The translations under genes and the position numbers were made by a program. Shown one piece after another: positions 6,772-13,506 of a DNA stretch of 16,211 nt (position 1 is the first letter of the stretch; the number at the start of each line of letters is the position of its first letter). The DNA comes from Treponema sp. (GTDB lineage: Bacteria > Spirochaetota > Spirochaetia > Treponematales > Breznakiellaceae), in assembly GCA_031269405.1 (NCBI GenBank), contig JAISZE010000136.1, positions 1 to 16,211 of the forward strand. Direction: 5' to 3'. The notes below the pieces were generated by a model. It was not told where the DNA came from. It worked only from the letters and a program-made list of their open reading frames with translations, and did not search any database.

Positions 6772-8376
6772 ATGACACGAAAACAGTATATCATTACCAC
6801 TCTTCTTTCCGGGGCGGTTTTCGTTCTGGCTTTCATGGTAAGTTCCGCAATCTGGTTCCGCCTGGATCTGACAAAAAACAAAGCCCATACCATTTCAGCG
6901 GCGTCCCGGGACCTGTACCTTGAAATTCCCGATCCTGTACGGATCACCTATTTTATTTCCGACAGGCTTGCCCAGGCCCATCCGGCGCCTGGGGAAATAG
7001 CGGATCTCCTTAGGGAATATGCCGCATATTCGCGGGGTATGATACGCTTTTCCAGGCGGGACCCGGTTAAATCCAATTTTGCCGGAGAGACGGAAGAACT
7101 GGGCATCCTTCCCCAGCAGATCCAGGTAGTGGAAAAAAACGAAGCTACTGTCGCCACGGTGTACACCGGTATCCTTATTGAATACCTGGACCGCAGGGAA
7201 GTCCTTCCTGTGGTCTTTTCCTTGGATACTCTGGAATACGATCTAACCTCCAGGATCAGATCCCTGGTCCGGGACAGGGAGCGGGAGCTTGGGGTGCTGG
7301 CTGCTGAAGTGTCAAAAGAGTGGGATACAGAGTACGGCCTCCTGGGCCGGGAACTTGCGGCTTCAGGCTATAAGGTGAGGGGCATCTCGCCCGGAGACGA
7401 GATACCCGAAAGCCTGCCTTGCCTCTTTGTCCTTGGCGGCGCCGCTTACCTTGACGACTGGGCGCTGTACCGTATCGATCATTATATATCCTCCGGCGGC
7501 AGGGCCCTCTTTGCCCTGGACGGGGTTGCCGTGGATACCCAGAACGGCACCCTGGAAGCGAAGGCCGTAGGCGATCTGGGGCTTCTGGCTATGCTGGCCG
7601 GTTACGGGGCTGTTTTGCGTCCGGTGCTGGTTCATGACCCGTCGGCCCTGAGTATGAGCTACCAGATCCAGAACCCCAACGGATCGGTGCAGATCAACAT
7701 AGTCCGTTATCCCCAGTGGATAGCGGTTCCCGAACAGAACGGGAATCCCAGCCATCCTGTAACTGCCCGTTTTGCGGGTATCGATCTCTTCTGGGCCAGC
7801 CCCCTGGAACTGAGCCCCCCTGAAGGGGCCGAGGCAGAGTCCCTCTTCTGGAGCAGTCCCGGCGCGTGGCTTCAGACCGGTGATTTTATTACCAGGCCCG
7901 ACATGATCCAGTCGTTTAGTAAAGAGGCCGCCGAAACCGGAGGGCCGAAGATCCTTGGCGCATCCCTTTCAGGCGTTTTCCCTTCGGCTTTTGCTGGGCG
8001 CCCTAAGCCCGTCCGGGAAGGTTCCGCGGAAAATCTACCTGATCTGCCCGCTTCGTCCTCCCCTTCGCGCATCATCGTAGTCGGGGACTCGGATTTCGCC
8101 GGGGCGATCATGGGGGTCTCAAGGGGGGAGGGGAGGAACCTGGACTTCCTCCTTAGAGCCGCGGACTGGCTGGGCAACGATGACGACATTATCGGCATAC
8201 GCAACAGGCAGGGGGGGGCTGGCCGCCTGGATCGCATACCCGAAGGCGCTGTACGGGATGCTGCGATGAATTTCTCAAGGACCCTCAATGTATTTGTTAT
8301 CCCCATTCTGGTGGTTGCCGCAGGGCTTTTCCTGGCCTGGAAGCGGCGGCAAAAGGGTAAAAACAGGACGCTGTAA
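6772..8376 (+). CDS. GldG-like ABC transporter auxiliary protein
   Basis: A 534-residue protein of the GldG/ABC-2 auxiliary family. An N-terminal transmembrane helix (about 8-28) is followed by the family motif FRLDLTKNKAHTIS and a large domain that should face the periplasm. It ends with a second hydrophobic helix (about 504-524) and a short basic tail. The middle contains a segment resembling the GldG/IFT52-like Rossmann fold (LGVLAAEVSKEWDTEY, then LPCLFVLGG and a GGRALFALDGVA stretch). The ATG has GGAGG 6 nt upstream. The stop TAA shares its last base with the next ATG (TAATG). A run of eight G at 8211-8218 sits ahead of the C-terminal helix. It probably anchors or gates the ABC complex; this is inferred from locus conservation. 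Confidence 0.88.
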   Translation: MTRKQYIITTLLSGAVFVLAFMVSSAIWFRLDLTKNKAHTISAASRDLYLEIPDPVRITYFISDRLAQAHPAPGEIADLLREYAAYSRGMIRFSRRDPVKSNFAGETEELGILPQQIQVVEKNEATVATVYTGILIEYLDRREVLPVVFSLDTLEYDLTSRIRSLVRDRERELGVLAAEVSKEWDTEYGLLGRELAASGYKVRGISPGDEIPESLPCLFVLGGAAYLDDWALYRIDHYISSGGRALFALDGVAVDTQNGTLEAKAVGDLGLLAMLAGYGAVLRPVLVHDPSALSMSYQIQNPNGSVQINIVRYPQWIAVPEQNGNPSHPVTARFAGIDLFWASPLELSPPEGAEAESLFWSSPGAWLQTGDFITRPDMIQSFSKEAAETGGPKILGASLSGVFPSAFAGRPKPVREGSAENLPDLPASSSPSRIIVVGDSDFAGAIMGVSRGEGRNLDFLLRAADWLGNDDDIIGIRNRQGGAGRLDRIPEGAVRDAAMNFSRTLNVFVIPILVVAAGLFLAWKRRQKGKNRTL

Positions 8377-9329
8377 TGACGCAAACGATCTATAAACGAA
8401 AACTGATATGCCTTTCGGCGCTCGCAGCGGTGCTGGCTCTGATTTTCATAGGGACCGTTGTTTTCAATCCCGAACGGACGGCCCTGCGGAACGCGGCCTT
8501 TACCTGGATAGAGCCCGGGCTGCTGGATCTGGCTGACAGGATTGAAATATCCGGGTCCCAGGGCAATACCCTTCTGTCCAGGAAAAACAATGTATGGGTT
8601 ATCAGCAGCGGCGAAACCGGTTACCCTGTCAAACAGGCCCGGGTGGAGGATCTCCTCAAGGCCCTTTCCGGCCGGGGGCTTTACCAGGTACGGTCGAATT
8701 CAGCCTCGGCCCATGAGCGCCTGGGGCTTGTCGAAGGCAGAGCTTCCAGGATCGTTATACGCGGCGGACCGGGGCTTCCGCTTCTGGATCTCTTTATCGG
8801 CTTTGCCGCCGCTCCGGGCAGGGAGGTGTACCTGCGCAAAGCCGGGCAGAACGAGGTCCGCTCCGGCGAGGACAGGTTCACTGCTTATACCGAAAGCCCT
8901 GCGGCTTCCTGGTATGATCTCAGGCTTTTCCCGGATCTTGAAACAGCCATGATCCAGCGGGTCCGGGTTACGCCTCCCGGGCAGGAGGAAGCGCCTTATA
9001 CGCTAAGCCGGAATGGAAGGGGCTGGTCGTTTTCGGGTACTTTGGAGCCTCCGGAACCTTCCAGGGTGGAATCCTGGCTCCGCTCCCTGGCGGACGCTGA
9101 AGCGGATGATTTTAATACCGCCCTTGCCCAGGCTGATGCGGTATCCGGCAGCGGGAGCATATTGCTGGAACTCGGGGACGGCAGTATCATTACCCTGCGC
9201 CTGGGGCAGAATGACGCCGGGAATCGGAGAGACGCGTCGGTCTCGCTTTCCTCTTTTGTATATTCCCTTTCCGAATGGACAGTAAACCGTCTCTTCAGGG
9301 AAGCGTCGTATTTTATGCAAGAGCCGTAA
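8376..9329 (+). CDS. DUF4340 domain membrane-anchored protein
   Basis: A 317-residue protein with a short basic start, one N-terminal membrane helix (about 10-30) and a long extracytoplasmic part, matching the DUF4340 pattern: LDLADRIEIS, NVWVISS, YPVKQARVEDLLKALS, then RLGLVE and two repeats of this beta-rich unit. In many bacteria a DUF4340 gene follows GldG, so it is taken as the last partner of this ABC complex. AGGA at 8365-8368 precedes the ATG, which overlaps the upstream stop by one base. Only 10 bases separate its stop from the convergent gene and no hairpin terminator is visible there. The molecular role is unknown. Confidence 0.85.
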   Translation: MTQTIYKRKLICLSALAAVLALIFIGTVVFNPERTALRNAAFTWIEPGLLDLADRIEISGSQGNTLLSRKNNVWVISSGETGYPVKQARVEDLLKALSGRGLYQVRSNSASAHERLGLVEGRASRIVIRGGPGLPLLDLFIGFAAAPGREVYLRKAGQNEVRSGEDRFTAYTESPAASWYDLRLFPDLETAMIQRVRVTPPGQEEAPYTLSRNGRGWSFSGTLEPPEPSRVESWLRSLADAEADDFNTALAQADAVSGSGSILLELGDGSIITLRLGQNDAGNRRDASVSLSSFVYSLSEWTVNRLFREASYFMQEP

Positions 9330-9339
9330 ATCTAGGGTT

Positions 9340-10524
9340 TTAAGCGTTGCGGTTTCGGGACAGGTATTCCCGGTATTTTTCAGGATCGCTCTTGAACGCC
9401 ACGATAGGTGAAGCCGGATCTTCAAGGGCCTTGGCCAGGGCCTTTGAAGCCTCAAGAATGACGCGGTCCGCTTCGACGAGCCTTCCTGAACGGGAGGAAA
9501 GGCCGATAACGAGATCCGAAGGCTTGGCTACGGCGAATCCGGTTTTTTTCTGAATCCGCCTGTGGAATTCCTCGCATCGCGCAAAGCCCTGATCGATATC
9601 GATACCAGGGACGATGACCGCTATCCCCTGTTTTCCTTTTTCAAAAACAAGATCCCTTAACGCAAAGAAAGCCACGGCCTCTTCGGTAAACCTGGGGTAT
9701 AGGGCGGGATCGGCCCCGGAGCTTTTATATTCCATGTTGATGAGCGCCAGATCCTGTTCCGATGATGCGCAACGGTGTAGCTCCGATGCCAGCCTGTCGT
9801 GCAGGTATGATTCCCAGCCCACGTTTCCCCTTGGGGAATAGAGGCCCTGGGGTTCGCTTGAAGGCCCTCGGGGTATTCCTGTTACCCCGCTTTTTGCGTC
9901 CAAAAGAGGCGGGTCTTCCCGGACCGGCGCGGCCTGGGGCTTCTGTTTCTGATACGGCGCAGGCCGGGCGGCGGAAGGGGCCCGGCCTTTCATGCCCAGC
10001 TCAATGATCAGGGTAAAGATCGCCAGGGCCAGCACTGCCAGAATGATTATCAAGGTGTTTTTCAGGGTTCCAAGGAACAGGTCGTAATCAATGACGCTAT
10101 AGAGTACCTGGATGGTAACGTTCCGCTGCCCTTCGATACGAAGAGGGCGGTAATAAGGATCCTTAGGGATACCGAAACCGGATTTAAAACGCGGGGAATT
10201 TCCAAACCAACTGATGACGCTGCCGGGCTGGCGTTCAAAACCGTATTCCCCGTTGGAACCTGAAATGATCGCTCCAAGAAGGGTCCCGGACTCATTGAGC
10301 GCGTCCTTTATGACTTCCTGGTAGGGCTGGGACATAAATCCCAGGATTGCGGCAGAAGACGCGCGATCCGCGAGATCGGTAAATTCCTGTTCCGCAACGG
10401 CCCTGCGGCCGCCTGAACTGACTATTATTTGAACCGCTCCAAAAGCGATAGCCGCGATATACAGAATTATGCAAACCGAGGCTACAACTGAAGAGACGAA
10501 CGATGTTTTGCCTGAAACACCCAT
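9340..10524 (-). CDS. two-pass membrane protein with a putative degenerate GGDEF domain
   Basis: A 394-residue protein. Helix 1 spans about 10-36, an extracytoplasmic region of about 115 residues follows, then helix 2 at about 155-176. A proline-rich, probably disordered cytoplasmic linker (180-235) leads to a C-terminal domain of about 155 residues. That domain follows a GGDEF layout: WESYLHDRLASELHRC at its start, then DLVFEKGKQGIAVIVPG at 291-307, where the position of the GGDEF motif reads GKQGI, then a FARCEEFHRRI helix and an EADRVILEASKALAKA ending like the GGDEF C-terminal helix. Without the catalytic residues it should not make cyclic-di-GMP; it could be a scaffold or receptor. AAGGA lies 6 nt before the ATG. 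The domain call is pattern-based. Confidence 0.65.
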   Translation of the reverse strand: MGVSGKTSFVSSVVASVCIILYIAAIAFGAVQIIVSSGGRRAVAEQEFTDLADRASSAAILGFMSQPYQEVIKDALNESGTLLGAIISGSNGEYGFERQPGSVISWFGNSPRFKSGFGIPKDPYYRPLRIEGQRNVTIQVLYSVIDYDLFLGTLKNTLIIILAVLALAIFTLIIELGMKGRAPSAARPAPYQKQKPQAAPVREDPPLLDAKSGVTGIPRGPSSEPQGLYSPRGNVGWESYLHDRLASELHRCASSEQDLALINMEYKSSGADPALYPRFTEEAVAFFALRDLVFEKGKQGIAVIVPGIDIDQGFARCEEFHRRIQKKTGFAVAKPSDLVIGLSSRSGRLVEADRVILEASKALAKALEDPASPIVAFKSDPEKYREYLSRNRNA

Positions 10525-10568
10525 GACCCATCCTTACAGCCCGTAGATACTATTATTATCGGAAATTA

Positions 10569-10597
10569 TTTATCTTTTCTCTATTCCATGCTAGAAT
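10569..10597 (+). promoter_or_regulatory. putative promoter of the Memo-family gene
   Basis: TAGAAT at 10592-10597 (five of six) has a weak -35 match (TTTATC at 10569-10574) 17 bp upstream. Expected transcription start is near 10604, just inside an AAGGA Shine-Dalgarno at 10602-10606. The AT-rich gap 10525-10614 also has to carry the promoter of the divergent minus-strand gene, for which I found no clear pair of boxes. Confidence 0.35.
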
Positions 10598-10614
10598 TAT
10601 TAAGGATTAAAGCA

Positions 10615-11436
10615 ATGAATTTACGGGATTCCTGCCTTCCGGCAGGCTGGTACCCCCGGGATCCCGGGGAGATTAAAAGATTTTTAGGCGCTTTTTCGGA
10701 AGAAAGCCGGAATTCCCCGGCAGTAATAGCCCCCCATGCGGGATGGTTTTATTCCGGCAGGACCGCTGCGCGCGCCTTATCCGCCCTGGACAGGGAAGCC
10801 GATACTATAGCGGTTATCGGTGGGCATCTCCCCAAGGGGGCGTCTTTTCTCTTCGCCTGCGAGCAGGGGGTTAAAACCCCTCTCGGCGCCATGATGATAG
10901 ATAGTGAATTACAGGAAAGCTTTGGAAAACAGTTGGGCTGGAAGCCCGACTTGTATCAGGACAATACCGTGGAAGTCCTCCTCCCTATGATCCGTTATTT
11001 TTTTCCGAATGCAAAACTGCTCTGGGTCCGTTTCCCTGCAAGTTTCGAATCCTACCAGGCAGGGGGGATCCTGGCTGAAACTGCCGGAAAGCTGGGCCGC
11101 CGTGTCGCCGCTGTAGGGTCTACGGATCTTACCCATTACGGGGATAGTTACGGCTTTGCTCCTGCGGGAAGGGGGAAAGAGGCCCTTGCATGGATGCGGG
11201 ATGAAAACGACGCCGCCTTTATCAAGGCCGTGCTTTCAGGAGATCCCCGGGCGGTTCTGCGCCGGGCTGCCGAAGATTCCTCAGCCTGTTCAGCAGGTGC
11301 TGTCCTGGGAGCCATGGGCTTTGCCTCAGCCGCCGGAGCCGGGACGGCGGAGCTCCTGGACTACCGCACCAGTGCGGACGCCATGGAAGGGGAAACCCCG
11401 GCTTCCTTTGTGGGCTACGCGGCAATCGCCTTTTAA
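10615..11436 (+). CDS. Memo/AmmB-family protein (AmmeMemoRadiSam system protein B)
   Basis: A 273-residue protein of the Memo family, which has a class III extradiol dioxygenase-like fold. Marks: LPAGWYPRD at the start, IAPHAGWFYSGRTAARAL at 38-55 with the conserved His-Ala-Gly, VIGGHLPKG, and VGSTDLTHYG, which carry the conserved His residues of the putative metal site. The C-terminus ends AASFVGYAAIAF-like, as is usual. ATG 10615 is preferred over 10588 because AAGGA (10602-10606) lies 8 nt upstream and the family motif then starts near residue 8. The usual partners, AMMECR1 (AmmA) and the radical SAM enzyme, are absent from the window. Its stop overlaps the nifU stop. The biochemical role in bacteria is not settled. 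Confidence 0.85.
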   Translation: MNLRDSCLPAGWYPRDPGEIKRFLGAFSEESRNSPAVIAPHAGWFYSGRTAARALSALDREADTIAVIGGHLPKGASFLFACEQGVKTPLGAMMIDSELQESFGKQLGWKPDLYQDNTVEVLLPMIRYFFPNAKLLWVRFPASFESYQAGGILAETAGKLGRRVAAVGSTDLTHYGDSYGFAPAGRGKEALAWMRDENDAAFIKAVLSGDPRAVLRRAAEDSSACSAGAVLGAMGFASAAGAGTAELLDYRTSADAMEGETPASFVGYAAIAF

Positions 11437-12023
11437 TTACCGTAAATGTGCGCAAACTCGTGGAGCAGTTCCAGGGCCTTTCCCTTGCAGCTTCCGCAGA
11501 CAGTGCCGATTTTGGTTGCCTGCTGGAGGTCTTCCCAGGTGCGGGCGCCGTTGTGAAAGGCGTTTTCGATATCTTTGTCGGTAATGCCGAGGCAGTGGCA
11601 AATTTCGACAGCCGTTTCCTTTAGCATTCCTGCCCTGCCGGTCTTGGCCAGGTAATCGTCAATCGCTGAGCGCAGGGCTTTATCCCCAAGGACAGAACAG
11701 TGAATCTTGTATTCCGGGAGGCCGCCCAGTTTCTCCACCAGATCCTCGGGCCTGATGGAATAGGCGTCTTGGATAGTCATGCCCTTGATGGTTTCAGAAA
11801 GCATGGATGTAGAAGCGATGGCGCTGGCGCAGCCGTAGGTTTTCCACCGCACGTCGGTGATAATGTCGTCCTTTATGCTAAGGAGCATCAGCATCTGATC
11901 CCCACATTTTATATTCCCTGTCTGGCCCCGGGCATTACAGGGGAATTCCGATTCATCCCCCATCAAAACATTCCGGGGATTGGTGAAATGATCTTTTACC
12001 GTATCCGAATAAAGCCAGTCCAT
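11433..12023 (-). CDS. nifU: NifU-like Fe-S scaffold with C-terminal BFD-like domain
   Basis: An Fe-S cluster assembly scaffold of 196 residues. The N-terminal IscU-like domain has the three ligand cysteines C40 (KCGD, with D42), C65 (YGCASAIAS) and C109 (KIHCSVL). The C-terminal domain has Cys-x-Cys at 142/144 and Cys-x2-Cys at 176/179 and fits the BFD-like [2Fe-2S] domain found in the middle of classical NifU. The third, Nfu-type domain is missing, so this is the short form. Shine-Dalgarno AAGGAG (12034-12029) precedes the ATG by 5 nt. It follows nifS by 15 nt in one operon. It may serve general Fe-S assembly; no nitrogenase genes are in the window. Confidence 0.93.
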   Translation of the reverse strand: MDWLYSDTVKDHFTNPRNVLMGDESEFPCNARGQTGNIKCGDQMLMLLSIKDDIITDVRWKTYGCASAIASTSMLSETIKGMTIQDAYSIRPEDLVEKLGGLPEYKIHCSVLGDKALRSAIDDYLAKTGRAGMLKETAVEICHCLGITDKDIENAFHNGARTWEDLQQATKIGTVCGSCKGKALELLHEFAHIYGN

Positions 12024-12038
12024 AAAAACTCCTTGCGG

Positions 12039-13229
12039 TTAACCTGCAGCTTCCGCAGGTTTTAACGTAGACATTGCCCTGAGACGGGCGATAATAGGGG
12101 GCAGGGTCTTGATGATATAGTCGATATCTTCGGCGTTTGTCCCTAATCCAAGGCTGAAACGTATGGAACCGTGGGCCAGTTCGGGCCCTAATCCAAGGGC
12201 CATAAGCACATGGGAAGGTTCAAGGCTTCCTGAAGCGCAGGCCGAACCGGTAGAAGCCTCTATACCCATAATATCCATAGAAAGGAGAATTGCCTCTCCT
12301 TCTGCGCCCGGAAAGGAGACGTTCAGGGTATTAGGAAGCGTGTCCTCCGGGTGCCCGTTGATTTTGATGTTCGGGATTGCCGCAAGGAGCCCCTTTTTGA
12401 GAGTGTCCCTAAGGGCTGTGGTCCTTTCGGCGTATTCTTTAAGATCCCGTACAGCAAGCTCCGCTGCCTTACCAAACCCCAGAATCCCGGTGTTGTTATA
12501 GGTCCCTGCCCGCATGCCGTCTTCCTGGTGGCCGCCGTGGATCAGGGGGAGAAGGGGGGCGCCTTTTTTCACGTAAAGCGCGCCTATGCCCTTGGGACCG
12601 TAGATCTTGTGGCAGGACATGGTAAGGTAATCCACGCCCAGGTCCATGGCGTCTACAGGGATCTTTCCCACTGCCTGGACAGCATCGGTATGCATCCATG
12701 CCCCGGCTTCTTTCGCAAGCTTTGCAATCTCCTTTATGTCCTGAACCGTACCGATCTCGTTATTGGCCATCATCACCGAAACGAGAAGGGTTTTTTCGGA
12801 CAAAACGGCCTTGAAGGCGTCCATGCTGATTTTGCCGTACCCGTCTACAGGGAGGAAGGTAACCTTGAAGCCCAGGCTTTCGCAATATTTTCCCGAATTC
12901 AGTACACAGGGATGCTCGATAGCAGTGGTGATGAATTCTCTGCGGTCCCGGGGCTCCCCGTCCGCTGCCGTCAGGGAGCGCATGGTCTCAAAGACCGTGT
13001 TATTGGACTCCGAACCCCCGGAAGTGAAGATAATGTCCCGTCCATGGGCCCCCAAAAGGGCGCCTACAGCCTGCCGGGCCTCCTCAACCCTTGCCCGTGC
13101 CTGCCTCCCGGAAGCGTGCATGCTCGATGCGTTCCCGTAAATATCCAAATCTTCTATCATGGCCGCCTTTACCTCGTCCCGTAACGGCGTGGTAGCGTTA
13201 TAATCCACATACACTGATCTTTTGTCCAT
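12039..13229 (-). CDS. nifS: cysteine desulfurase NifS/IscS
   Basis: A class V aminotransferase-fold PLP enzyme that takes sulfur from cysteine and passes it as persulfide to the scaffold. Visible residues: H106 in AIEHP, D182 and Q185 in TDAVQ, the Schiff-base lysine K208 in SCHKIYGPKG, and the persulfide cysteine C331 in STGSACASG. At 396 residues with the SACxSG loop it is a group I desulfurase. The ATG begins KRSVYVDYNATTPL, the usual N-terminus; AGAGG sits 6 nt upstream. nifU follows directly, so they form a two-gene operon; no IscR-like regulator is present. The last codons and stop form half of a stem-loop (12041-12061). Confidence 0.97.
   Translation of the reverse strand: MDKRSVYVDYNATTPLRDEVKAAMIEDLDIYGNASSMHASGRQARARVEEARQAVGALLGAHGRDIIFTSGGSESNNTVFETMRSLTAADGEPRDRREFITTAIEHPCVLNSGKYCESLGFKVTFLPVDGYGKISMDAFKAVLSEKTLLVSVMMANNEIGTVQDIKEIAKLAKEAGAWMHTDAVQAVGKIPVDAMDLGVDYLTMSCHKIYGPKGIGALYVKKGAPLLPLIHGGHQEDGMRAGTYNNTGILGFGKAAELAVRDLKEYAERTTALRDTLKKGLLAAIPNIKINGHPEDTLPNTLNVSFPGAEGEAILLSMDIMGIEASTGSACASGSLEPSHVLMALGLGPELAHGSIRFSLGLGTNAEDIDYIIKTLPPIIARLRAMSTLKPAEAAG
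12041..12061 (-). promoter_or_regulatory. stem-loop at the nifS/nifU junction
   Basis: AACCTGC (12041-12047) and GCAGGTT (12055-12061) are perfect inverted repeats with a 7-base loop. In the minus-strand mRNA the hairpin covers the last nifS codons and stop and ends 6-7 nt before the nifU AAGGAG. It lacks a following U-run so it is not a normal terminator; it could protect or process the mRNA or tune nifU translation. Confidence 0.45.
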
Positions 13230-13265
13230 AACCTGCCTCTTTATTTTATCTTCTTATTATTTACT

Positions 13266-13293
13266 AATATACTAAGATTTGTAGGTTTTTCAA
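13266..13293 (-). promoter_or_regulatory. putative nifS promoter
   Basis: On the minus strand TTGAAA (13293-13288, five of six) and TATATT (13271-13266, five of six) are 16 bp apart. Transcription would start near 13259, about 30 nt before the nifS ATG. The sequence TACTAA occurs twice on the plus strand (13262-13267 and 13270-13275), 8 bp apart, and overlaps the -10 box, which would suit a repressor site; no known Fe-S regulator motif is recognised. Confidence 0.5.
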
Positions 13294-13322
13294 GACCCTT
13301 TTGGCGAATTAGCTATAAATCC

Positions 13323-13340
13323 CGCCTGCCAGGCGTTTTT
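13323..13340 (+). terminator. compact terminator-like hairpin
   Basis: CGCCT (13323-13327), a GCC loop and AGGCG (13331-13335) are followed by five T. The form is that of a short intrinsic terminator on the plus strand. No plus-strand gene ends nearby; the nearest, the Memo-family gene, ends at 11436. It could stop antisense transcription that runs against nifSU, or be chance. Confidence 0.4.
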
Positions 13341-13343
13341 ATC

Positions 13344-13388
13344 GCAAACAGGGGTAATCATAACCAATGAGGGAGTTATCCCATTTGC
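13344..13388. other. foldable element between nifS and the phosphohexomutase gene
   Basis: Three nested pairings: GCAAA 13344-13348 with TTTGC 13384-13388; GGGGTAA 13351-13357 with TTATCCC 13376-13382 (one G-T pair); and TCAT 13358-13361 with ATGA 13367-13370 around a 5-base loop. Together they give an imperfect hairpin of 16 pairs. Its strand and role are unknown. No further structure is evident in the rest of the 13230-13506 gap beyond the promoters listed. Confidence 0.4.
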
Positions 13389-13468
13389 TATCTTTTCTAC
13401 CGTTATCGACCCCTTTTCGGCTCTCCTTTTTTTATATGCGTTCGCCCTGGCAAAGAGTATCTATAAGA

Positions 13469-13498
13469 TTGATCGTTTCTTCATATTCAGGTTATACT
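13469..13498 (+). promoter_or_regulatory. putative phosphohexomutase promoter
   Basis: TTGATC at 13469-13474 (four of six) and TATACT at 13493-13498 (five of six) are 18 bp apart. The -10 box ends 8 bases before the ATG at 13507 and no Shine-Dalgarno lies between, so the mRNA would be leaderless or nearly so. Confidence 0.5.
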
Positions 13499-13506
13499 AA
13501 CTGCCC

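Noticed and set aside
11433..13229. Nitrogen fixation island based on nifSU
   Set aside because: Only nifS and nifU are present and such short NifU proteins also serve general Fe-S assembly; no nifHDK or other nif gene is in the window.
13230..13506. tRNA or other standard RNA gene in the longest intergenic gap
   Set aside because: No cloverleaf with TTC-loop sequence could be drawn on either strand.
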